Below, piece by piece: positions 42,568 to 50,262 of a stretch of 64,000 bases of DNA. Made by a program: the position numbers and the translations under genes. Source of the DNA: Streptomyces sp. TLI_053 (GTDB taxonomy: Bacteria > Actinomycetota > Actinomycetes > Streptomycetales > Streptomycetaceae); NCBI RefSeq assembly GCF_900105395.1, contig NZ_LT629775.1, positions 6,723,501 through 6,787,500 of the forward strand, read 5' to 3'. Each line of letters begins with the position of its first letter. Positions within the stretch are counted from its first letter, which is position 1. The notes beneath the pieces are model-generated. The model was not told the DNA's origin, did no database searches, and worked only from the letters and a program-made list of their open reading frames with translations.

Positions 42568-42819
42568 ATGTCCGTCTCCAAGGTGCGCCGTAGTGTTGCC
42601 ACTTCCCTTCTCGTGCTGGCAATGGGTGCTGTCCCGTTGGTCGGTGCGGCGACCACCGCCCATGCCGAAGCGGTCGGCGGCGTTGGTTCGCCGAGTGCCG
42701 GTGCTGCGCGCCCGGCCGAGGGGCCCATTCCCTGTGCGGGCACCCCGCTGGAGGGCCTCTTCCTGTCGCTCGGCCCTGTCGGCGGATTCCTGACCGGCAA
42801 TATCTGCACGAACGGCTGA
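42568..42819 (+). CDS. Small secreted protein with one Cys pair
   Basis: 83 residues. A clear signal peptide (VRRSVATSLLVLAMGAVPLVGAA, cleavage predicted after AHA at about residue 33) leaves a mature peptide of about 50 residues. It is rich in Gly, Pro and Ala and has just two cysteines (GPIPCAGTP and GNICTNG), probably one disulfide. ATG 42568 has GAGGAGC upstream. A solitary gene with its own terminator. No family recognised; neither a chaplin nor a known bacteriocin pattern. Confidence 0.65.
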   Translation: MSVSKVRRSVATSLLVLAMGAVPLVGAATTAHAEAVGGVGSPSAGAARPAEGPIPCAGTPLEGLFLSLGPVGGFLTGNICTNG

Positions 42820-42835
42820 ACAGCCGATCGGATCG

Positions 42836-42877
42836 CGAAGGTGGCCGGTGCCTCCTCGGGGGCGTCGGCCACCTTCG
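42836..42877. terminator. Terminator after the secreted-protein gene
   Basis: 12-bp perfect stem CGAAGGTGGCCG / CGGCCACCTTCG (42836-42847, 42866-42877), between convergent genes. Confidence 0.75.
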
Positions 42878-42924
42878 GGCGTTTCGATCGCCGGATCGTG
42901 GGCCCGGCATGTGAGATGCCCGTA

Positions 42925-43740
42925 CTACTTAGCGACGGGCCGGTGGGTGATGGTCAGTTGGGTGGCGGCGGCGGTCATGGTGAGGGTTTCGAGCATGAGG
43001 GGTCGGGCGTCGGCCTGGGTGCGGGTGACGCGCTGGGAGACCAGCAGAGGCACGTTCTCCGGGACGTTCAGCGCTGCTCGCTCGTCGGGGTTGGGCATGC
43101 GCGCGCTGACGCCCTCGTGCCATTCGATGGGGCCGTGTGCTGCGGCGAGTGCGGCGTAGGCGTCGGTGTTGAACAACTCGGGGTGCTTGGCCAGGACGGT
43201 GCTGGTGATCTGCTCCATGGGCAGCAGTCCGGTGTAGCGGGCGCGTAGTCCGCTGTCCTGGTGGGTGTAGAGGCGCTGGACGAGGAAGGCGGCTTCGCCT
43301 TCGTCGGCGGCGAGGGTTTCGGCGGCGCTGGCTTCGAGGCGCACGCGGTAGACGGTGGGCTCCTCGGCGTCGTGCCATCCGGCCGGGCAGTGGTACTGGT
43401 CGCCGGCGCAGACCACCGTGCGCTCGATGTCGATCGTGGCGCTCTGCTCGGGCTGCGGGCCCAGGACGAAGGTGCCGCGTCCCTGCTGGACGTTCAGGAG
43501 GCCGTCCGCGCGCAGCTCGGCGACGGCCTGGCGGACGGTGGGGCGTGAGACGCCGTACTGGGCGGTGAGCTTGTCCTCGGTGGGGATGCGCTCGCCGGGT
43601 CGCCACGTGCCCTTGGCGATGGCCTTGCGCATCTCGCGCGCGACCTGCTTGTAGAGCGCCTGTCCCTTCACAACAGCCACTTCGGCCCCTCCGACTGCGG
43701 ACTGTTCGTGTCCGCCCTGGTCGATATCAAATCGTGACAT
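42925..43740 (-). CDS. GntR/HutC-type repressor, KorSA-like
   Basis: 271 residues. N-terminal winged helix (ALYKQVAREMRKAIAKGTWRPGERIPTEDKLTAQYGVSRPTVRQAVAELRADGLL, about 28-85) and C-terminal UTRA ligand domain (ARYTGLLPMEQ, PLLVSQRVTRTQADARPLMLETLTM). The arrangement, divergent from the transfer/replication operon, is that of KorSA of pSAM2, which represses activation of replication and transfer. Ligand unknown. Confidence 0.82.
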   Translation of the reverse strand: MSRFDIDQGGHEQSAVGGAEVAVVKGQALYKQVAREMRKAIAKGTWRPGERIPTEDKLTAQYGVSRPTVRQAVAELRADGLLNVQQGRGTFVLGPQPEQSATIDIERTVVCAGDQYHCPAGWHDAEEPTVYRVRLEASAAETLAADEGEAAFLVQRLYTHQDSGLRARYTGLLPMEQITSTVLAKHPELFNTDAYAALAAAHGPIEWHEGVSARMPNPDERAALNVPENVPLLVSQRVTRTQADARPLMLETLTMTAAATQLTITHRPVAK

Positions 43741-43848
43741 GACGCGGGTTGCCGCTGATCAGCCCGCGTACCGGGGGCCCGGAATCAGCAGTCGTCAGGA
43801 TGAATGCCCTTGCCTTCCGCGTCAAGTGGGCTCATGCTCGTCCTCCCG

Positions 43849-43879
43849 CCAAATTCATCATGATGACTGACGAATTTGG
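43849..43879. promoter_or_regulatory. Operator region of the transfer/replication operon
   Basis: CCAAATTC (43849-43856) and GAATTTGG (43872-43879) are exact inverse arms; the perfect palindrome TCATCATGATGA (43855-43866) lies between. A GCTGATCAGC palindrome is at 43754-43763. They occupy the gap between the divergent GntR repressor and the SCO3933-like gene, so they are likely binding sites of that repressor. Confidence 0.55.
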
Positions 43880-43906
43880 CTCTGACTCGGGAGGGGTGGA
43901 AGGGGC

Positions 43907-44272
43907 ATGACCTTGAAGAACCTGCCGCTGGACGCCGCGCGGCTGGGTGTCGCGCTGTGCGTGTCGGTGGAAGCGAAGACGGACCCGGAGACGGGTGTGA
44001 TCAAGACGGACCGGGACGGCAAGCCGGTCTGGGCGGTGGGTGTCGCGGTGCGGCCGGAGGGTCGCAGGACGGCGCTCATCGAAGTGTCGGTGACCGGTGA
44101 GCCCACGGGCATCGACGTGGGGCAGGTGGTGAGCCTGGTCGGGCTGGAAGCGTTCTGGTGGGAGATGAACGGCCGGGCGGGGCTGGCCTACCGGGCGGAG
44201 TCGGTGGAGGCTGCTCCGCCTGCCGTCAGGCCGGCGGTGGAGCCGCGCGCGTCGGGCGGGGCCTCGAAGTGA
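43907..44272 (+). CDS. SCO3933-family regulatory protein
   Basis: 121 residues from ATG 43907 with strong GGAGGGG. The family pattern is clear: LPLDAARLGVALCVSVEAKTDPETGVIKTDRDGKPVWAVGVAVRPEG, then ALIEVSVTGEPTGIDVGQVVSLVGLEAFWWEMNGRAGLAYRAE. Such proteins precede traB-like genes in streptomycete ICEs. They look like small beta-barrel, possibly single-strand DNA-binding proteins, but the role is not established. First gene of the transfer operon. Confidence 0.75.
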   Translation: MTLKNLPLDAARLGVALCVSVEAKTDPETGVIKTDRDGKPVWAVGVAVRPEGRRTALIEVSVTGEPTGIDVGQVVSLVGLEAFWWEMNGRAGLAYRAESVEAAPPAVRPAVEPRASGGASK

Positions 44273-44529
44273 GTACCCGGCTGAGTGACGGTCGCGACTG
44301 GCGGGACCTGCGCGAGCGGTTGAGCGACCTGGGTGAGCTGGCCGGGGAGTTGGGGCCGGACATGGCGTGGGGCAGGGCGAGGTTCCTGTTCGCGATCGTC
44401 GCGCCGATGGCGGAGGACGCGGCGCTGCTCGCGCGGGACCTGGAGAGCGAGTTGCGGGCGCTGGCGATCCAGCACGGTGTGCCGCTGCCGCCGCCGGAGG
44501 GCATCGGGGGCGGTGGTCTGGGTGAGTGA
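44269..44529 (+). CDS. Small helical protein of the transfer operon
   Basis: 86 residues from GTG 44269, overlapping the previous stop (GTGA). Mostly helical and acidic (RDWRDLRERLSDLGELAGELGPDMAW, then MAEDAALLARDLESELRALAIQHG) with a Gly-rich end. No family recognised. Confidence 0.6.
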   Translation: MSTRLSDGRDWRDLRERLSDLGELAGELGPDMAWGRARFLFAIVAPMAEDAALLARDLESELRALAIQHGVPLPPPEGIGGGGLGE

Positions 44530-45067
44530 GGAGAGGTGGCGGGCCCTGGTGGGTCCGGGCCGGGCGAAGCGGGAGTCCCGTCCGGCGGTGCCGGGCATGG
44601 CGGACTGGTCCACCCGGGCGTGTGCCGCGCTGATCGAGATCTCGATCGCCGGGGGGATCATGACGACCTACACGGCCGTCCTGTTCTACGCGCGCCCGCC
44701 GCTGGCGCTGCTGCAACTGCTCGCGATGCTCGTGAACTTCGACATGCAGGCCCTCTACAAGGTCCTGTACTGGGTGCTGCCGCTGGCGTTCCTGGTGTGG
44801 CAGTGGGCCCTTCGGGGGCGGACCGGTCAGTCGCTGGGGCAGCGGGTCATGCGGATCGTCACGGTCGATGAGGACACCGCCCGGCCGCTGGGTCCGGCCC
44901 GCTCGATCGTCCGCAGCCTGCTGCACGTGGTGGACATCGCGCCGGGGTTCTTCGGGTTCGTGCGCCCGCTGGTGCACCACCGACGGCAGACCTGGGCGGA
45001 TCAGATCAGCCGCTCGGTCGTCGTCGACGTCGATGTGATCAACCAGATCGCGGAGGTGAGGAAATGA
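44522..45067 (+). CDS. RDD-family membrane protein
   Basis: 181 residues from GTG 44522. RDD-like arrangement: a first membrane segment after MADWSTRACAALIEISIAGG, a second near VLYWVLPLAFLVWQW, then GRTGQSLGQRVMRIVTVDEDTARPLGPARSIVRSLLH, the hallmark of the RDD family, and a closing HRRQTWADQISRSVVVDV. It overlaps both neighbours by a few bases. Role in transfer unknown. Confidence 0.8.
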   Translation: MSEERWRALVGPGRAKRESRPAVPGMADWSTRACAALIEISIAGGIMTTYTAVLFYARPPLALLQLLAMLVNFDMQALYKVLYWVLPLAFLVWQWALRGRTGQSLGQRVMRIVTVDEDTARPLGPARSIVRSLLHVVDIAPGFFGFVRPLVHHRRQTWADQISRSVVVDVDVINQIAEVRK

Positions 45068-46416
45068 GCAGGATCGAGAACGCGGCCGAGGTGGCGGGCG
45101 CGTCGTCGCTGCCGCCGATCGTGTGGCTGCTGGCCGTGCTGGTGGCGGCGGCCATGGTGCTGGGGGTGCTTTCGCCGTGGTTGCGGCGGCGCTCGCCGAA
45201 CGTGTGGTGGCTGCTGTGGGGGTTCCCGGTGACGGTGGTCCGCTTCCGGTGGACCTGGCGCAGGCTCTCGGACCTTCAGGGCCTGTCGGTGCCCTCGCGT
45301 CCGCCGACCGCGCTGCTGGGCAACGTGGTGGTGCAGGGCCGGGCGCTGAAGTCGGTCAAGCCCCGTGCGGGGGTGCCTCGTTGGCGGCGGGGCGGGATGA
45401 CGGTCAAGGTCCGGCTGCACTCCGGGCAGACGCCGGAGGTGTACGCGGCGGCCTGCGGGGCGATGGCCCACGCCTGGCGGGTGTTCGCGGTGCGGGCGGT
45501 GTCCGACACCCGGGGGACGGTGTGGCTGGTGGCGAACGCCTGGGATCCGCTGAGCCGTCCGGCGGAGCCGTTCCGGGGGTCGGTGGGTCTGCTGACGGCG
45601 GTGGTCGGGGTCTGGGAGGACGGTGGGCGCTGGCTGGTGAACCTGCGCCGGGTCCCGCACTGGTTGGTCGTCGGCGCGACGCAGTCCGGCAAGTCGACGC
45701 TGCTGGCCTCGCTGGTGGCCCAGTGGTCCCGACAGCCGATCGCCCTGGTCGGCATCGACCTCAAGGGCGGCATGGAACTCGGCTTGTTCGCCCCGCGCCT
45801 GACGGCGCTTGCGACCAGTCGCCGGGAGGCGGTGGATCTGCTGGACGTGCTGGTGGAAGTGACCATGGGACGCATGGCGCTGTGCCGTGCGACGGGCGTC
45901 CGCTCGGTGTGGGAACTCCCCGACAAGCAGCAGCCGGTTCCGATCGTCGTCCTGATCGATGAGGTCGCGGAGCTGTACCTGACGGCGACGTCGGCGGACA
46001 AGGCCGAGGTGTCGCAGGTGTCGACGGCGCTGCTTCGCCTCGGCCAGTTGGGGGCGGCGCTGGGGGTTCACCTGATCGTCGCCGGCCAGCGGTTCGGCTC
46101 GGACCTGGGTCCGGGGGCGACGTCGCTGCGGGCCCAGCTCGCGGGGCGGGCCTGCTTCCGGGTGGCGGACAAGGGCACGGCGGAGATGACCTTGGGTGAT
46201 CTGGACGCGGGCGCGGTGGACGCGGTGCAGTCGATCCCGGTCTCGATGCCGGGGGTGGCGGTGGCCCTGGGGGCGCCGGACGGCGGGTGGATGCGGGCCC
46301 GCTCGCACCTGGTGACCCCGGAGCAGGCGGAGGAGGTGGCTGTGCGGTTCGCCCATCTGCGGCCGTCGGTGGGCCAGTTGTACGCCGGATCGGCCGGGGC
46401 GGGGGGTCTGTCGTGA
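45064..46416 (+). CDS. FtsK/SpoIIIE-type conjugal DNA translocase (TraB/TraSA-like)
   Basis: 450 residues. Two N-terminal membrane segments (PPIVWLLAVLVAAAMVLGVL and VWWLLWGFPVTVV), then an FtsK-type motor: Walker A GATQSGKST (about 204-212) and Walker B IVVLIDEVAEL with Asp299. A late RAQLAGRACFRVADKGTAEMTLGD is typical of the family. In pSAM2-like elements this hexameric motor alone drives double-stranded DNA transfer between mycelia. It contains no relaxase. Confidence 0.92.
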   Translation: MSRIENAAEVAGASSLPPIVWLLAVLVAAAMVLGVLSPWLRRRSPNVWWLLWGFPVTVVRFRWTWRRLSDLQGLSVPSRPPTALLGNVVVQGRALKSVKPRAGVPRWRRGGMTVKVRLHSGQTPEVYAAACGAMAHAWRVFAVRAVSDTRGTVWLVANAWDPLSRPAEPFRGSVGLLTAVVGVWEDGGRWLVNLRRVPHWLVVGATQSGKSTLLASLVAQWSRQPIALVGIDLKGGMELGLFAPRLTALATSRREAVDLLDVLVEVTMGRMALCRATGVRSVWELPDKQQPVPIVVLIDEVAELYLTATSADKAEVSQVSTALLRLGQLGAALGVHLIVAGQRFGSDLGPGATSLRAQLAGRACFRVADKGTAEMTLGDLDAGAVDAVQSIPVSMPGVAVALGAPDGGWMRARSHLVTPEQAEEVAVRFAHLRPSVGQLYAGSAGAGGLS

Positions 46417-46670
46417 ACGTCGCTCTGCCGCTGACGGCGTTCCTGGCGGTGGTCGTCGCGCTGCTGATCCGCTCGCGCGAGCTGAAGATCTGGCACGTGA
46501 TCCTGGTGGGGGTGTTCGGGTTCTTCCTGGCCCAGACGCACCTGGCCGACCCGATCGGGGACGCGGTGCGCTGGCTGGTCACGGGCCTGACGCACTCCGG
46601 GGACCCGTCGGCACCCTCGACGCCGACCGCTCCGCCGACCACTCCGCCGCCGTGGCAGTGGAACGCCTGA
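46413..46670 (+). CDS. Small membrane protein (spread-type)
   Basis: 85 residues from GTG 46413 overlapping the tra stop. Two hydrophobic segments (LPLTAFLAVVVALLIRS and IWHVILVGVFGFFLAQTH) and a Thr/Pro-rich tail ending PPPWQWNA. Its position just after the translocase matches the spd genes that help intramycelial plasmid spread in Streptomyces. Assignment by context only. Confidence 0.65.
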   Translation: MNVALPLTAFLAVVVALLIRSRELKIWHVILVGVFGFFLAQTHLADPIGDAVRWLVTGLTHSGDPSAPSTPTAPPTTPPPWQWNA

Positions 46671-46753
46671 CGTCCGCTCGTTCGTCGTCCCCGGTCGCCC
46701 GGCTCTGCTCGGTGCGGCCGGGGACGGCCCGTTCTGCTCGGGGGTGCTTTTCG

Positions 46754-48229
46754 ATGACAGGTCCGTTCGAGAGTCCTGCGGCCCGGCGTGCGTACCTGGT
46801 CCAGGAGGAGAGGATCCGGCACCTGGGCGAGGTGGACCGCGATCTGGTCCGCCTGGGGCAGATGCCGGGCCTGGCACGATGGTTGGAACAGATCTCGGCG
46901 ACCGGGGGGTGTGCTCGGCCGGTGTACCTGCGGGGGATGTCGGCGACGTTCGACGCCGCGTCGGGTGCGCTGGTTCGCCGGTACAGCACAGCGGGTGAGC
47001 CCGGGGAGCGGCTGGCGGTGCGGTGCCGCAACCGGCGTGCTTCTCGCTGCGGGCCGTGCTCGTGGCTGCATCAGGGCGACAGCTGGCACCTGGTGCACGC
47101 CGGGCTCGCCGGCGGCAAGGGCATCCCGCAGGAGGTGCGGCTGCACCCGTCGGTGTTCCTGACGCTGACGGCGCCCTCGTTCGGCCGGGTGCACCGGGCC
47201 GGGCGCTGCCACCGGGAACGCCCCGGGGTCTGCGCACACGGACAGCCGCTGGGGTGCGGGCGCTTCCACGGGGAGGCCAGTGGTCTGGTCGGTGCCCCGG
47301 TGTGCGCGGAGTGCTACGACTACCCGGGCCACGTGCTGTGGAACGCGCACGCCGGAAGGCTGTGGAAAGCCTTCGGGGACACGGTCCACCACCGGCTTGC
47401 CTCGCTGGTCGGGGTCGCTCGCTCGGCGGTGCGGCGGCTGGTGCGGGTGTCAGCGGTGAAGGTAGCGGAGTACCAGCGCCGGGGCCTCGTGCACTTCCAC
47501 GCGGTCGTCCGACTCGACGGCCCCGGCGGTGCGGGCGAGGTGCCGCCTTCGTGGGCCACGGCCGGGGTGCTGACGGAGGCGGTCCGTACGGCGGTCGGCT
47601 CGGTCGCGCTGAGTGTGCCGGAGTCGGCGGCCTACGGGACACGGCGGCTGCGGTTCGGCGTCCAGCTCGACGTGCACGAAATCCGCGGCGGTCCCGACGA
47701 CCCGGGGACCGGTGAGCGGGTGGCGGCGTACGTGGCGAAGTACACGACGAAGGGGGCGGAGGCTGCGGGGGCGGTCGACCGACGGGTGACGAGTGCTGCC
47801 GAGATCCGGTCGCTGCGGGTGTCGGCGCACATGCGGGCGCTGGTGGGTACGTGCTGGCGGCTCGGCGCTCTGCCGGAGTTGGCGCACCTGCGGCTGCGGG
47901 CGTGGGCTCACATGCTGGGCTTCCGGGGGCACTGCCTGACCAAGACGCGGGCGTACTCGACGACGTACCGCAGCCTGCGGGCCGAGCGGGAGGACTGGAT
48001 CCGGGGCGCTCCCCCGGAGGGCACGGTCACGGTTGGCGAGTGGCGGTTCGCCGGTGTGGGGCACCGCCCCGGTGAGGCGCTGATCGCTGAGCAGATCGCC
48101 GCCGACCGTGAGCGGACCCGGGAGATCGCCCGGGACTACGCGCCCCCAGGGTGGGTGGGTGGGGCGCGGCGGAGCGGTGGCGGGGCTGAGGGTGTGCGGT
48201 CGCCGGCTGAGGGGGGCTGTGATGAGTGA
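46754..48229 (+). CDS. Rolling-circle replication initiator (RepSA-like)
   Basis: 491 residues from ATG 46754. A Cys-rich N-terminal block (CRNRRASRCGPCSW) is followed by the HUH metal motif His247-Phe-His249 in RRGLVHFHAVVRLDG. Candidate catalytic tyrosines are Tyr326/Tyr330 in YVAKYTTK. This is the layout of RepSA of pSAM2, which nicks the double-strand origin and stays bound at the 5' end. A GTCCCCGG / CCGGGGAC hairpin (46686-46726) precedes the gene. Confidence 0.9.
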   Translation: MTGPFESPAARRAYLVQEERIRHLGEVDRDLVRLGQMPGLARWLEQISATGGCARPVYLRGMSATFDAASGALVRRYSTAGEPGERLAVRCRNRRASRCGPCSWLHQGDSWHLVHAGLAGGKGIPQEVRLHPSVFLTLTAPSFGRVHRAGRCHRERPGVCAHGQPLGCGRFHGEASGLVGAPVCAECYDYPGHVLWNAHAGRLWKAFGDTVHHRLASLVGVARSAVRRLVRVSAVKVAEYQRRGLVHFHAVVRLDGPGGAGEVPPSWATAGVLTEAVRTAVGSVALSVPESAAYGTRRLRFGVQLDVHEIRGGPDDPGTGERVAAYVAKYTTKGAEAAGAVDRRVTSAAEIRSLRVSAHMRALVGTCWRLGALPELAHLRLRAWAHMLGFRGHCLTKTRAYSTTYRSLRAEREDWIRGAPPEGTVTVGEWRFAGVGHRPGEALIAEQIAADRERTREIARDYAPPGWVGGARRSGGGAEGVRSPAEGGCDE

Positions 48230-48650
48230 TCTTTCCGGGTGGGCGTTCCCCCATGGTCCTGACGTGGGTGCGGCCGTGTGGGGGTTCACGACAGCGGATG
48301 CCGACATCGCCCGGGACCTGTCGGCAGCGGTCGGCGGCGTGCCCGAACGCGACGGCAGCGGGGTCTGGAGTCTGATCACTTACACGTCGGTGCTTCGGGT
48401 GGAGATCGGCGGCGGCTGTACGGTCGACAGCATGCCGTTCCGGCTGGCCTGCGCGCCGGGTCTGGGGGCGTTCGTGCTGCGGTTCGGCGCCTGGAGCCTG
48501 GCGGAGGTGCTGGGGGGTTCGGTGGTGGATGCGGTCATGGCACTTCGTTGCGCCGTGGTGGGCGAGTTGGCGGTGACCTCCCAGGACGTCAGCACGTTGG
48601 GCGGACGGATCATCCGTTACCCCGTTCCCTGCCTGACCCTGCGCACGTGA
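48222..48650 (+). CDS. Hypothetical 142-residue protein after rep
   Basis: ATG 48222 overlaps the rep stop by 8 bp. Predicted alpha/beta protein with no motifs (AFPHGPDVGAAVWGFTTADADIARDLSAAVGG start; cysteines scattered). It occupies the place where pSAM2 carries xis but does not look like a small MerR-type excisionase. If this serine-integrase element has a directionality factor, this gene is one candidate. Confidence 0.55.
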   Translation: MSDLSGWAFPHGPDVGAAVWGFTTADADIARDLSAAVGGVPERDGSGVWSLITYTSVLRVEIGGGCTVDSMPFRLACAPGLGAFVLRFGAWSLAEVLGGSVVDAVMALRCAVVGELAVTSQDVSTLGGRIIRYPVPCLTLRT

Positions 48651-48654
48651 CCGG

Positions 48655-48688
48655 TGCCCCGGACAGCTGAGTGACGCTGTCCGGGGCA
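48655..48688. terminator. Bidirectional terminator between rep operon and integrase
   Basis: 13-bp perfect stem TGCCCCGGACAGC / GCTGTCCGGGGCA (48655-48667, 48676-48688). Confidence 0.8.
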
Positions 48689-48705
48689 TCGTGCGGGTAT
48701 GGCGC

Positions 48706-50229
48706 CTAGGAGGCTTGTGCGTAGGGGTTGAGACCGGCACTGATCGCGTAGCGCTGGGGAGCGTCCTCGGGGAAGAGCACGACCCTGACACCGAACTCGT
48801 TCAGCATTTCGCGCCGTGCCGCGTCGTCGGGGGCCGCGTGCCACTCCTGCGCGACCGTGCGGCCCGTCGGCATCATCCGCATGCCCGCCGGGCGCTCGGG
48901 ACGCTCCTTGAGTTCCTTGATCTCCAGACCGAGAGCGGCGTAGGTCTCGGTGTACCACTTCGAATCGTCGTCGTCGGTGTACATGCCCTGTTTGCGGTCC
49001 TCGCGCAGCCGTGTCCGTTGTGCCTGGAGTTCCTCGATCCGGGCTGCGTACCCGGTGCCCGGGTCGTACATCTTCCGCATGACCTGGCCGCTTCCGTAGC
49101 GGCCGAGGAACCATTCCTCGGCGGCCTGGTCCAGGAGGCTGATCTGCATCGACGGCGCCGGCTGGCAGTTCGCCGACGCCGGGACTCCTCGGACACGGCC
49201 TGTGCAGCCGTAGGCCAACTCACGTTCCCGGCCTGCGATGTACAGACGGATTCCGCAGTTCCCGCACCAACCGACCCCGGACAGGCGACGAACCCCCATC
49301 GGGGCCCGGTCGCCGCCGGTCCTCTTCGGGTTCGTCTTCTCGATCAACGCGTCACGGGTGGGCCGGTCCCACAACGGGTCCGCCAGCCTGACCGGCTTCC
49401 CGTCCTGGCCCAGGACCGGCTTGCCCTGGTGCATCAGCAACCCGAGGGCGGCCTCACTGGTGAGGATCACGCGCAGCGTCTTGGGGGTCCACAGATGTCC
49501 CTTCAGGGGACGGCCGTAGATCTGGGCCCGCCGATCGGAGGGCGACGGTACACCTGCCCGGTTGAGCCGCGCGGCCTCGGTCGAGCATGTGATCTTCCCG
49601 GTCTCGTCGGCCAAGATCCGTTCCGCGACGTTCTGGATCACGTCGGCCGCTACCCGGTCGATCTCGACGTGATCAACGGCGCTCGTGGGGAACAGCCGAA
49701 TGAAGTGGTATCCGTAAGAGGGCTTTTGCTTCGGTCGCCCGGTGGCGCGTGCGGTCGCTGTGTCGTCAACGTTCCGCTTCTGGATGGCGCGCAGTTCCAT
49801 CTGCGACGCCCACGCCTTGATCATCCATTCGTTCTCGTCGGCCGGATCGGAGAAGTCCCACACGCCCCGGTGATCGGCGGTGACAATGATCTGCCCCGCC
49901 TTGGTGAGCATGTCCTGCGTGTTGAGCGTGTCACGGACGTTCCGGCCTACCCGGTCGACGGCGGCGGCAGCGATCCCGTCGTAGGGGCCCATCTCCCCCC
50001 GGAGCCACGGCCCCAGCTTGGGGCGGGTCATGGGGTCGGTCGCCCCGGAGACTTCAAGATCCTCCGCCCACGCGATGATGTGGGCTCCGACGTCCGACGC
50101 GGCGGAGAGGATCTGCCCCCGCTGCTTTCCCGGGCTGAAGGTCGAATCGGTCTTGCGGCTGAGACGTACCACTCCGATCAAGCAGAGACCGCATCCGTCG
50201 TACTCGCTGGTCAGCATGTGATCCATCAT
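48706..50229 (-). CDS. int: Large serine recombinase (integrase)
   Basis: 507 residues from ATG 50229 (AGGGAG 5 bases upstream). Domains: resolvase catalytic domain about 15-160 with nucleophile Ser24 (GVVRLSRKTD) and AAAVDRVGRNVRDTLN; recombinase domain with RLNRAGVPSPSDRRAQ and LKGHLWTPKTLRVILTSEAALG; zinc ribbon GWCGNCGIRLY...YGCTGR; and a coiled-coil region (RIEELQAQRTRLREDRKQG). Large serine integrases join attP and attB at a 2-bp crossover. The gene begins 31 bp from the right crossover, so attP lies at its 5' side. Confidence 0.95.
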   Translation of the reverse strand: MMDHMLTSEYDGCGLCLIGVVRLSRKTDSTFSPGKQRGQILSAASDVGAHIIAWAEDLEVSGATDPMTRPKLGPWLRGEMGPYDGIAAAAVDRVGRNVRDTLNTQDMLTKAGQIIVTADHRGVWDFSDPADENEWMIKAWASQMELRAIQKRNVDDTATARATGRPKQKPSYGYHFIRLFPTSAVDHVEIDRVAADVIQNVAERILADETGKITCSTEAARLNRAGVPSPSDRRAQIYGRPLKGHLWTPKTLRVILTSEAALGLLMHQGKPVLGQDGKPVRLADPLWDRPTRDALIEKTNPKRTGGDRAPMGVRRLSGVGWCGNCGIRLYIAGRERELAYGCTGRVRGVPASANCQPAPSMQISLLDQAAEEWFLGRYGSGQVMRKMYDPGTGYAARIEELQAQRTRLREDRKQGMYTDDDDSKWYTETYAALGLEIKELKERPERPAGMRMMPTGRTVAQEWHAAPDDAARREMLNEFGVRVVLFPEDAPQRYAISAGLNPYAQAS

Positions 50230-50249
50230 CAGCACTCCCTATGTTCTAG

Positions 50250-50262
50250 GGAAGTACCTGGG
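50250..50262 (+). repeat. attR right element arm and crossover
   Basis: Arm GGAAGTACCTG (50250-50260) followed by GG (50261-50262). With the left arm it reconstitutes attP as GGAAGTACCTG-GG-CAGGTACTTCC, a perfect inverted repeat around the dinucleotide. Host sequence resumes with CGGCAAGGAC. Confidence 0.88.

Larger units (their letters stand above)
36221..50262. mobile_element. Integrated AICE (integrative and conjugative element), 14,040 bp
   Basis: Bounded by GG dinucleotides at 36221-36222 and 50261-50262, where the host methyltransferase frame is interrupted and restored. It carries a serine recombinase at the right edge, a RepSA-like rolling-circle Rep, an FtsK/TraB translocase, a KorSA-like GntR repressor, NUDIX and small membrane proteins. 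This is the gene set of pSAM2-type actinomycete ICEs, which transfer double-stranded DNA. It differs from pSAM2 and SLP1 in using a large serine recombinase and a protein-coding target rather than a tyrosine integrase and a tRNA gene. No separate excisionase is recognisable. Confidence 0.93.
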
